From Synergistaceae bacterium (lineage in GTDB: Bacteria > Synergistota > Synergistia > Synergistales > 79-D21), in assembly GCA_029267465.1 (NCBI GenBank), contig JAJUIT010000006.1, positions 1 through 33,961 of the forward strand: a DNA stretch of 33,961 nt. Reading direction: 5' to 3'. The notes beneath the pieces are model-generated. The model searched no databases. It was given only the letters and a program-made list of their open reading frames with translations, and was not told the DNA's origin. Position 1 is the stretch's first letter. Each line of letters starts with the position of its first letter. Of this stretch, positions 17,950 through 26,019 are shown piece by piece. The translations under genes were made by a program, and so were the position numbers.

Positions 17950-20310
17950 ATGAACGACCGCATCGCCAGACTCAGAAAGGAAAGCTTCGAGACCCACCCG
18001 TCCATTTCCATCGAGCGGGCTCTTCTGGTCACCGAGTTCTACCAGGAAAACGCCGGGAAATACTCGACTCCCGTCATGCGCGCCTTGAACTTCAAGAATC
18101 TCTGCGAGAAAAAGACAATCTACATCGGCCCGGACGAGCTTATCGTCGGCGAACGGGGACCGGCTCCCAAGGCCGTTTCCACCTTCCCCGAGCTGAACTT
18201 TAATTACCGGGAGGACCTGGAGATCCTCAACTCCAGGAATATGACGAGCTACTCCGTTTCCCCGGAAGACATCGACCTCTACGCGGAGAAGGTCATTCCC
18301 TACTGGCGCGGACGCAGCATGCGAGACAAGGCTTTTGCCCAGATCCCCGCGAAGTGGAAGGCTCTTTACGAGGCCGGGCTGTTCACGGAATTCATGGAGC
18401 AGCGGGCCCCGGGTCACACGGCCCTGGACGGAACGATCTACCGCAAGGGGATGCTCGACTTCAAGCGGGAGATCGCCGAGAGCAAGGCGAAGCTCGATTA
18501 CCTGAACGACCCCCACGCCACGGAGAAATTCGAGGAACTGACCGCCATGGACATTTCCTGCGACGCGGCGATCCTCTTCGCTGAGCGCCACGCCGACCTC
18601 GCGGAGAAGATGGCCACCGAGGAAAAGGATCCCAAAAGGAAGGCCGAGCTCCTGAAGATCGCTTCCGTCTGCCGGTGGGTCCCTGCCCATGCCCCGCGGA
18701 ATTTCTGGGAAGCCCTCCAGATGTACTGGTTCGTCCATCTCGGAACGATCACCGAGCTCAACGGCTGGGACGCCATGAGCCCCGGCCACCTGGACCAGCA
18801 CCTGGCTCCCTTCTACGAGAAGGACCTCGCCGAGGGGACCCTGGACCGGGAAGGGGCCCGCGAGCTGCTTTCCTGCTTCTGGATCAAGGTGAACAACACC
18901 CCGGCGCCTCCGAAGGTCGGAGTCACGGCCGCTGAAAGCGGAACCTACAACGACTTCACCCAGATCAATCTCGGCGGACTGAAGGCAGACGGAACCGACG
19001 GATCGAGCGAAGTCTCAACCCTGATCCTGGAGGTTCTTGACGAACTCCAGCTTCTGCAGCCCCAGGTGAGCGTTCAGATCAGCGCGAAGACCCCGGACGC
19101 GTTCCTGAAGTTCGCCGCGAAGGTGATCCGCCGCGGTTCCGGGTATCCTTCCGTGTTCAACGCTGACATGGTCATCGCAGAGCAGATCCGGGTCGGCAAG
19201 ACTCCGGAGGATGCCCGCGAAGGGGGCACTAGCGGCTGCGTGGAAACCGGCGCCTTCGGCAAGGAAGCCTACATCCTCCACGGCTACCTGAACGTCCCGA
19301 AAATCCTCGAACTGACCCTGAACAACGGCGTCGACCCCCTCACCGGAAAGAAGGTCGGCCTTGAAACGGGCGACCCGGAAGGGTTCACCACCTTCGACGA
19401 GCTGTATTCCGCCTTCGAGAAGCAGCTTCGGTATGTCGTGGAAACGAAGATCGAAACCGACAACTACCTCCAGCGCATGTTCGCCACCTACGCTCCCGCT
19501 CCCTTCCTTTCCGTGGTGATCAACGACTGCATCAAAAACGGCAAGGACTACTACGACGGCGGGGCGCGCTACAACTCCGACTACATCCAGTGCTGCGGCA
19601 TCGGCACCATCACGGACAGCCTCGCGGTCCTGAAGAAGCACGTGTTCGAGGACAACACGATCACCATGCGGACCCTTCTGGACGCCCTGAGGAAGAACTG
19701 GGAGGGAGAGGAACCCCTGAGGCAGTTCGTCTGGAACAAGACCCCTTTCTTCGGCAACGACGACGACTACGCCGATTCGATCATGCAGCGGGTCTACGAT
19801 TCCCTGTTCCGCACCATCGAGGGGCAGCACAGTCCCAAGGGCCCGACCTACCATTTGAACATGCTCTCCACGACCTGCCACGTCTACTTCGGGAAAAAGC
19901 TCGGCGCGACTCCCAACGGGCGTTTCGCCTTCCTGCCCGAATCGGACGGAACCAGCCCGTCCCACGGTGCGGACCGCCACGGCCCGACGGCCGTCGTGAA
20001 GTCCCTGGCCAAGATGGACCAGGTCAAATCGGGCGGTACACTGCTGAACCAGAGGTTTTTGCCTTCCGTCCTGGCGGGGGAGTCCGGCATCGATGCCCTT
20101 TGCCAGCTGATCCGAACCTATTTCCGCCTGGGCGGGCACCACATGCAGTTCAACGTCGTGGATTCGGACACCCTGAGGGACGCTCAGAAACACCCCGAGA
20201 ACTACCGGGACCTGCTCGTCCGGGTGGCTGGCTACAGCGACTACTTCGTCGACCTCGACCAGTACCACCAGGAGGAGATCATCGCCCGCACGGCCCAGGA
20301 GAGCTTCTAG
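17950..20310 (+). CDS. hypD: Glycyl radical enzyme, probable trans-4-hydroxy-L-proline dehydratase
   Basis: 786 aa; thiyl Cys loop GGTSGCVETGAFGKEAY, glycyl loop LLVRVAGYSDYFVDL. Residues recalled as substrate/catalytic in C. difficile HypD (H160, D278, S334, F340, C434, E436, Y450, T645, G765) all fall on identical residues here with constant offset -4 (H156, D274, S330, F336, C430, E432, Y446, T641, G761). Confidence 0.9.
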   Translation: MNDRIARLRKESFETHPSISIERALLVTEFYQENAGKYSTPVMRALNFKNLCEKKTIYIGPDELIVGERGPAPKAVSTFPELNFNYREDLEILNSRNMTSYSVSPEDIDLYAEKVIPYWRGRSMRDKAFAQIPAKWKALYEAGLFTEFMEQRAPGHTALDGTIYRKGMLDFKREIAESKAKLDYLNDPHATEKFEELTAMDISCDAAILFAERHADLAEKMATEEKDPKRKAELLKIASVCRWVPAHAPRNFWEALQMYWFVHLGTITELNGWDAMSPGHLDQHLAPFYEKDLAEGTLDREGARELLSCFWIKVNNTPAPPKVGVTAAESGTYNDFTQINLGGLKADGTDGSSEVSTLILEVLDELQLLQPQVSVQISAKTPDAFLKFAAKVIRRGSGYPSVFNADMVIAEQIRVGKTPEDAREGGTSGCVETGAFGKEAYILHGYLNVPKILELTLNNGVDPLTGKKVGLETGDPEGFTTFDELYSAFEKQLRYVVETKIETDNYLQRMFATYAPAPFLSVVINDCIKNGKDYYDGGARYNSDYIQCCGIGTITDSLAVLKKHVFEDNTITMRTLLDALRKNWEGEEPLRQFVWNKTPFFGNDDDYADSIMQRVYDSLFRTIEGQHSPKGPTYHLNMLSTTCHVYFGKKLGATPNGRFAFLPESDGTSPSHGADRHGPTAVVKSLAKMDQVKSGGTLLNQRFLPSVLAGESGIDALCQLIRTYFRLGGHHMQFNVVDSDTLRDAQKHPENYRDLLVRVAGYSDYFVDLDQYHQEEIIARTAQESF

Positions 20311-20337
20311 GGAATCCTTCGGCCAAGAGGGAAGCGA

Positions 20338-20373
20338 CAGGGACCCGGGCGAACGCCCGGGTCCCTGTTTTGT
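20338..20373 (+). terminator. Rho-independent terminator after hypD
   Basis: CAGGGACCCGGGC-GAAC-GCCCGGGTCCCTG perfect 13-bp stem followed by TTTTGT. Confidence 0.92.
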
Positions 20374-20397
20374 CCGTTTCCGCTTTGCGGGTTTTCG

Positions 20398-21228
20398 CTA
20401 CCTGCTGCGCTTCGCCAGGACCAGTCCAGCCAGCAGGACCATCGCGGCCAGCCCGCCCAGCGGAGCCGCAGAGCATCCGCCCGAGAGGTTCGGGTCGGAG
20501 GCTTCGCTCAGGGTCGTGAAAGAATGCGGAGAGGTGGTAAAATCCCCATCTCCGTCCACATGGGCAACGACCGTCCAGTAGTGCTTGCCGTAACCGACCG
20601 ACTGGTTGATCGTCACGCTGAAGACCCCATCAACGACGTCAGGATCGAGGGCCTTTATCCCCGACCTCTTCGGAGCCCCGTCGAAAATGGTCTCGTACTT
20701 GTCCGAGAAGTACAGGTCGAAGGTGACATCCTCCGCCGACAGGCTATTGTCCCCGGAATCGAATTCCCACTTGAACTCCACGTTCTGAGGAGCGACCCCG
20801 GTCTGGCCGTCTGACGGGCTCTTCAGTACCAGGCTGGCGCCCTCGCCCTGGGTCATGAAGAAACTCGTCGCACCCACGTCTCCCGATGGTGTGTGGGCGA
20901 CAACCTTCCAGAAATAAAGGGAGTCTTCGTCCAGGGTACCGGAAGGGAACGTCCCCTCGTATCCGTCAAGTTTCAGGTCCTGGGAAAGCACGCCCGCGTC
21001 AAGCCCCGAGAGCGTCTTGGAAAGGTAAAGGTCGTAACTGACAAGGTCCGGGCTCGTCACGTCCACGTCAGGCGTTAGGGTCCACTGGAAATTGAAGGAC
21101 GTGCTGACCCCTTCGGCTCCTTCACCAGGATAATCCAGGGAAAGGGTGCTCAATCCCCAAGCCGCCCCGGCAAAGGCCAGCGTTGAAATGACAAGCAAAA
21201 GAAGAAACCGTCCGCGCATTTTCCCCAT
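20398..21228 (-). CDS. Secreted protein with two Ig/Fn3-like repeats and C-terminal Synergist-CTERM-type sorting signal
   Basis: Signal peptide; repeats LDYPGEGAEGVSTSFNFQWT.. and LKSPSDGQTGVAPQNVEFKWEF..; C-term NLSGGCSAAPLGGLAAMVLLAGLVLAKRSR. Confidence 0.8.
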   Translation of the reverse strand: MGKMRGRFLLLLVISTLAFAGAAWGLSTLSLDYPGEGAEGVSTSFNFQWTLTPDVDVTSPDLVSYDLYLSKTLSGLDAGVLSQDLKLDGYEGTFPSGTLDEDSLYFWKVVAHTPSGDVGATSFFMTQGEGASLVLKSPSDGQTGVAPQNVEFKWEFDSGDNSLSAEDVTFDLYFSDKYETIFDGAPKRSGIKALDPDVVDGVFSVTINQSVGYGKHYWTVVAHVDGDGDFTTSPHSFTTLSEASDPNLSGGCSAAPLGGLAAMVLLAGLVLAKRSR

Positions 21229-21329
21229 GCACAAAGCCCCCCTTTCGAATCGTTCCTATCGTGATGATAGCGCATTAAAAAAACATCATAAAAAGTATAA
21301 CACCACTCACCGCTTCCAGGGCAAGGGGC

Positions 21330-21360
21330 AAAAAAAGCGGGGAACCCAAGGGCTCCCCGC
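21330..21360 (-). terminator. Rho-independent terminator for serA-serC-DUF1015 operon
   Basis: Minus strand GCGGGGAGCCC-TTG-GGTTCCCCGC followed by TTTTTTT. Confidence 0.88.
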
Positions 21361-21391
21361 AACGTGCTCTCTCGGTCCTTCTTCTTACCGC

Positions 21392-22663
21392 TTACCGCAC
21401 CAGTTTCCGGCTTTCGAGGTAGTAGCGCTTCTCGGTGGCCTCGCCGATGGAGAAGGTCTTCCTCGGGTAGGGCCCCACCTCGACCATGCGCCTGAAGAAG
21501 ACGGACTTATCCAGCGGCGGCATGGTAAAACCCGCGTTGCCGGGTTTCGAGCCCATTTCCCGCACGGCTTCCTCCCCGTGGATGTAGTCGATCGTGACCT
21601 CGGGGTGCTTCGCCAAGTATTCGTCCAGGAATTCCTGGAAGAACTCCACGGTCATGCGCTCTTCCTTCGGCTTGAAGACAAACCGACCTTCCCCCTTTTC
21701 GGAGACCACGCCGATGATGTGCCCCGCTTCGGTTTTCGGAGCGGGGTCTGCGGTTCCGGCCTCCATCCTTCCTCCCAGGGCCTTCTTCATTTCGTCCAGC
21801 ACGGCATCCACGCTTACGCCGAAGAGAACCCGGTGGATGGGGTGGAAATGCAGGCCCTCGTCGTGGATGTTTTCCACCTCCACGAGGGCCCAGCGGGCCG
21901 GGTCATCCGGGCCCGCCCCTGCGGCCTTCCGCTCCTCCCAGAGGCTCTTGGCCGCGGCAAGGGAATGGTTGCCGTCCCCCACGGCGAAAAGGAATCCGCC
22001 GGAGGCCAGTTTCTCCAGCGCGGTAACCGTATCCCCCAGGGCCTCCGCGGGCACGTGCCATCCCGCGATGGAGCCGCCGCCCTGCATGAGTTCGAAGTCA
22101 TAGAGCTTTTTGAAATTCTCCCGTACCGAGAAGAGCGGCTCGATCACCGTCCGCTGGGGGTCGTCCAGGAGAAGCAGGATATGCGGCAGGTCCAGGGTCG
22201 CCCCGCGGCGGATGGCCATGCGGGGCGGGAGCCGCTTCAGGATCGTCCCCTCCGTGGGCCGGATCAGGGATTCAGCACCTGCTTCAAAGCTGTACGCTTC
22301 CAGGTCCACCGCCAGGACCAGCCCCTTGCGGGAAGGCGCGTGGGCAGTCCTTCGGTCAATCAGGACAAACCCCGGCTCCAGGGGCTCGAGAACGGTTTCG
22401 AGGACCCTCTTCATCTCGGCATTGATCGCCTCGACACGCGCTTCTGTATCTCCGTCCTCCAGGTAGCATTCCGGCAGGATCAGGCGCAGTGTCGAGGGAG
22501 CATCGCCCACGATTTCCCTGACCTTCTCCCAGTAGTGCCGCTCCGAAGAAAACTGGTCGCAGGCCACAACGGACCATTTCGACAGGTCCGTCCCCGCTTT
22601 CGGGAGCAGGATCTCCGGAAGGCCGATGCCGACTTTTTCCAGCCTGGCTTTGACGTCTCCCAT
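21392..22663 (-). CDS. DUF1015 family protein
   Basis: SVVACDQFSSERHYWEKV, LLLLDDPQRTVIEPLF, FAVGDGNHSLAAAKSLWEE, HPIHRVLF; cotranscribed with serC/serA. Confidence 0.85.
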   Translation of the reverse strand: MGDVKARLEKVGIGLPEILLPKAGTDLSKWSVVACDQFSSERHYWEKVREIVGDAPSTLRLILPECYLEDGDTEARVEAINAEMKRVLETVLEPLEPGFVLIDRRTAHAPSRKGLVLAVDLEAYSFEAGAESLIRPTEGTILKRLPPRMAIRRGATLDLPHILLLLDDPQRTVIEPLFSVRENFKKLYDFELMQGGGSIAGWHVPAEALGDTVTALEKLASGGFLFAVGDGNHSLAAAKSLWEERKAAGAGPDDPARWALVEVENIHDEGLHFHPIHRVLFGVSVDAVLDEMKKALGGRMEAGTADPAPKTEAGHIIGVVSEKGEGRFVFKPKEERMTVEFFQEFLDEYLAKHPEVTIDYIHGEEAVREMGSKPGNAGFTMPPLDKSVFFRRMVEVGPYPRKTFSIGEATEKRYYLESRKLVR

Positions 22664-22673
22664 GGTCGACTCC

Positions 22674-23759
22674 CTAGCCGTTCTTCGCGGCGAATTCCTT
22701 CATGAACGCCGCCAACGCCTCGGCACCCTCGAGGGTCATGGCGTTGTAGAGAGAGGCTCGGCAGCCGCCGACGCTTCGGTGTCCCTTCAGGCCGATCATG
22801 CCCGCGGCCTTGGCTTCGTCGATGAACTTCTTCTCGAGCTCCTCTGAGGGAAGGCGGAAAACGATGTTCATGTTCGAGCGGTAGCGCGCGTCAACCGGCG
22901 AACGGTAGAACCCCCCGCTCGAATCGATGACCCCGTAGACAAGCCCGGCCTTTTTCAGGTTCCGCTCAGCCACCGCGGCGAGCCCTCCGTTTTTCTTCAT
23001 GTGCTCGAGGACCAGCTTGATCGTCCAGATGGCGAAAACGGGGGGCGTGTTGTACAGGGAGTTGTTGGCCGCGTGGTTCTTGTAGCTCAGGTAGGCCGGA
23101 AGCGTGTCCGGGACCCGTTCGAGCATGTCCTTGCGGAGGATGACGACGGTCGTCCCGGCAGGCCCCAGGTTCTTCTGGGCCCCCGCGTAGATCAGGGCGA
23201 ATTTATCCACCGGAACGGGGCGGCTCAGGATGTCGCTGGACATGTCGCAGACCAGGGGAACGCTGCCCGTCTCAGGCCAGTCCTTCCACTCCAGACCGCC
23301 GATCGTCTCGTTGGCCGTGATGTGCAGGTAGGCGGATTCGGGGTCCACTTTCAGGGAGGCCGGGTCGGGCAGGGTCGTGTAGCCGCTCTCCTTGCCGTCG
23401 AAGACGATCCTGACGCTCCCCAGTTTCTTCGCGTCGTCGATCGCCTTTTTCGACCAGGTTCCCGTGGCGACGTACTCGGCCGTCTTCCCCTGGGGCAGGA
23501 AGTTCATGGGGATCATGGCAAACTGCAGGGTCGCGCCTCCCCCCAAGAACAGGATGTCATAGTTTTCCGGCACGGAGAAGAGCTCGCGGAACAGCTCGAT
23601 GGCCCTGTTGTGGACGGCTTCGTAGGTGGCGCTTCGGTGGCTCTCTTCGATCAGGGAAAGACCCGTCCCCTCAAAGTCGACCATGTTCTTCTGGAGCTCC
23701 TCCAGGACCTCCACGGGCAGCGTCGAGGGACCTGCATGGAAATTGAGCTTGCGGGGCAT
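22674..23759 (-). CDS. serC: Phosphoserine aminotransferase
   Basis: LNFHAGPSTLPVEVLEELQKNM, SHRSATYEAVHNRAIELFRELF, LIYAGAQKNLGPAGTTVVILRK, KGHRSVGGCRASLYNAM. Confidence 0.95.
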   Translation of the reverse strand: MPRKLNFHAGPSTLPVEVLEELQKNMVDFEGTGLSLIEESHRSATYEAVHNRAIELFRELFSVPENYDILFLGGGATLQFAMIPMNFLPQGKTAEYVATGTWSKKAIDDAKKLGSVRIVFDGKESGYTTLPDPASLKVDPESAYLHITANETIGGLEWKDWPETGSVPLVCDMSSDILSRPVPVDKFALIYAGAQKNLGPAGTTVVILRKDMLERVPDTLPAYLSYKNHAANNSLYNTPPVFAIWTIKLVLEHMKKNGGLAAVAERNLKKAGLVYGVIDSSGGFYRSPVDARYRSNMNIVFRLPSEELEKKFIDEAKAAGMIGLKGHRSVGGCRASLYNAMTLEGAEALAAFMKEFAAKNG

Positions 23760-23760
23760 C

Positions 23761-24660
23761 TTACAACACTCCTTCCTTCTGGGCTTCGCGAATGATGGAG
23801 CAAACCTCCTCGCCGATGCGGAGAAGGTTTTCCTTGCTGTTGGCGCCGAGGTGCGGCACCATGAAGACGCGGTTCGACTTGAGGATGGGGTAGTCCGGGG
23901 AGGGGGGATCCGTCGGCCAGACGTCCGCGCAGTAGTAGGCCAGCTGACCGCTCTCTAGGGCCTCCAGGACATCCTCGGCCACGATGACGCCCGCCCTGGC
24001 GGTATTCACCAGGACCGCACCCTTCTTCATGACCGACAGGGTTTCCTTGTTGATCAGGTTTTTCGTGCTCTCAACGAGAGGGACATGGAGCGACACGTAA
24101 TCGGCCCTGGAAAGCGCCTCCTTCAGGTCCCCCAGGAGGGTGACCCCCAGCTCCTCGGCCCGCCGCGCAGGGACATGCGGGTCATAGGCGCAGACCGTCA
24201 TTCCGAACGCCTGGGCCCGCTTGGCGACTTCCGCGGCGATGTTCCCGAGCCCGACCAGGGTGAGGGTCTTCCCGAAAAGCTCGGTTCGCTTCAGCTCGTT
24301 CTTCTCCCACTTGCCCTGGCACATGCTGATGTGGGCCTCGATCAGGCGCGTCGGGGCCGCCAGCATGAGCGCGAAAGCCAATTCCGCCACGGTGATCGAG
24401 GAGGCCTTCGGGGTGTTTCTCACCCGGACGCCCCGCTCTTCCGCCGCTTTGACGTCGATCGTGTCGATTCCAACGCCGCCACGGATGACCAGCTTCAGCT
24501 TCGGGGCCTTTTCCAGGACTTCCCGGGTCACCTTCGTCTTGCTCCGGACCAGCAAGACATCGGTTTCGGCAAGCCGGTCCAGGCCGGTCGCCACTTCACC
24601 GAACTCTCCCAGTTTCCCGGGAAGGGACGGGTCAAACGGATCCGCGATCGTGATCAGCAC
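23761..24660 (-). CDS. serA: D-3-phosphoglycerate dehydrogenase (short form, no ACT domain)
   Basis: VIRGGVGIDTIDVKAAEERGVRVRNTPKASSITVAELAFALMLA, GLGNIAAEVAKRAQAFG; GTG start with GAGGTGA RBS. Confidence 0.88.
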   Translation of the reverse strand: MLITIADPFDPSLPGKLGEFGEVATGLDRLAETDVLLVRSKTKVTREVLEKAPKLKLVIRGGVGIDTIDVKAAEERGVRVRNTPKASSITVAELAFALMLAAPTRLIEAHISMCQGKWEKNELKRTELFGKTLTLVGLGNIAAEVAKRAQAFGMTVCAYDPHVPARRAEELGVTLLGDLKEALSRADYVSLHVPLVESTKNLINKETLSVMKKGAVLVNTARAGVIVAEDVLEALESGQLAYYCADVWPTDPPSPDYPILKSNRVFMVPHLGANSKENLLRIGEEVCSIIREAQKEGVL

Positions 24661-24748
24661 GCACAGGTCACCTCTTTTTAAATTTTGGAGGGATGGTTTT
24701 CTTTCGTATCATCGACGACAGTCGGGTCTTTTGCAAGTGTTCTGGGTA

Positions 24749-25459
24749 TTAAGAATACAGGGAAGTTTGATCCCCTGCCAGCTTATGGGCCGCCCTGACC
24801 GGCTCGGGAAGCCTGAAACGCGTACAGGCGGCAAGGGCAAGATCCGCGCTGGTTCCCAGGGATACCCGATGGCCTGGGCTAACGTAAAGGGGACGCACTC
24901 CGCGGCGGGTTCGAAGAACCGTTCCCGCTACCTTGCCTTCGAAAAGGAGCGGAACGCTCGATCCCCGGTCCTCCGGGAGAGGTTCATGGGTTCCCACCAG
25001 GCGGCTCTTGGCCACCCCGACGGAAGGACAGCCGGTGACGACGCCAAGGTGGCACGCCAGGCCGAAAAAGCGCGGGTGGGCGATTCCAGCGCCGTCCACC
25101 ATGAAAAGGTCCGGCGGCTCGGGGAGGCGTTCGGCGGCCCTGAGGATCACGGGGAGTTCGCGGAAGGAGAGAAGCCCCGGGATATAAGGGAAACGAACCG
25201 GTTCCGCCGCCCTGAAAACCGCGAGGAGCCTCCAGTTTCCCCATTCCATCAGGGCGATGCAGGCGACCGCCACGTCTTCGAAGGACTCTCTCCGGATCGA
25301 CACGTCCACGCCCGCCACGGTCAAGGGAAACCCGTTTCGGGCATCTTCGAGGGAAACCCTCCCCGAAAGCCGGACCTGCAGTTCAGCAGCCTCCGCCGGG
25401 GAAAGAAGGCCCCTGGAGATTCTTTCCCATTGCTGGGGGTCTTCCCACTCGATTCTCAA
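24749..25459 (-). CDS. nfi: Endonuclease V
   Basis: VAGVDVS, FMVDGAGIAHPRFFGLACHLGVVTGCPSVGVAKSRLVG, LYVSPGHRVSL; TTG start with AGGAGGG RBS. Confidence 0.9.
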   Translation of the reverse strand: MRIEWEDPQQWERISRGLLSPAEAAELQVRLSGRVSLEDARNGFPLTVAGVDVSIRRESFEDVAVACIALMEWGNWRLLAVFRAAEPVRFPYIPGLLSFRELPVILRAAERLPEPPDLFMVDGAGIAHPRFFGLACHLGVVTGCPSVGVAKSRLVGTHEPLPEDRGSSVPLLFEGKVAGTVLRTRRGVRPLYVSPGHRVSLGTSADLALAACTRFRLPEPVRAAHKLAGDQTSLYS

Positions 25460-25536
25460 CCGGCTTTCCCTCCTGGAGCGGCTCTACTGCGTTCGTGCTA
25501 TGATCGCTTTAACCCGATCACGAAGGAGGGATTATC

Positions 25537-26019
25537 CTGAGCCGCTCAGATCTCTTCCGCCTCGCGGCCTGCATCCTCGTCTGCCAGGCCGCCGGGATTT
25601 TCGGTTCGTTTTTCACGGTTTCGAGCCTGCAATCGTGGTATACGGGTCTTGTCAAGCCCGCTTTCAACCCTCCGGGCTGGGTTTTCGGGCCTGTATGGAC
25701 GGTTCTCTACACCCTCATGGGCGTCGCCGCCTGGCTCGTCTGGCGAAGGGGAAGCCTGGCCGACCCGAACATCCGCAACGCCCTCTTCCTGTTTCTCGTC
25801 CAGCTTTCGCTGAACGCGCTGTGGTCCGTCCTCTTTTTCGGTCTCAGGTCCCCCCTGCTGGCCCTCCTGGACATCCTGACCCTGGCCGCCGCCATCCTGG
25901 CCACCATTGCAGCGTTCAAACCGGTTTCCCCTCTGGCAGCCTGGCTGATGGTCCCCTACCTGGCGTGGGTCAGTTTTGCGGCGATTCTCAACGCCTCGAT
26001 CTGGAAGCTCAACCCCTGA
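25537..26019 (+). CDS. tspO: TspO/MBR family protein, non-canonical start (CTG 25537 or ATT 25531)
   Basis: SLQSWYTGLVKPAFNPPGWVFGPVWTVLYTLMGVAAWLVWRRG...NALWSVLFFGLRSPLLALLDI...PYLAWVSFAAILNASIWKLNP. The diagnostic N-terminal half precedes the first ATG (25717), and no ATG/GTG/TTG occurs between the in-frame stop 25510..25512 and 25717. Confidence 0.88.
   Translation: MSRSDLFRLAACILVCQAAGIFGSFFTVSSLQSWYTGLVKPAFNPPGWVFGPVWTVLYTLMGVAAWLVWRRGSLADPNIRNALFLFLVQLSLNALWSVLFFGLRSPLLALLDILTLAAAILATIAAFKPVSPLAAWLMVPYLAWVSFAAILNASIWKLNP

Noticed and set aside
19015-20268. 417-aa minus-strand ORF inside hypD
   Set aside because: Antisense shadow of a well-conserved glycyl radical enzyme.
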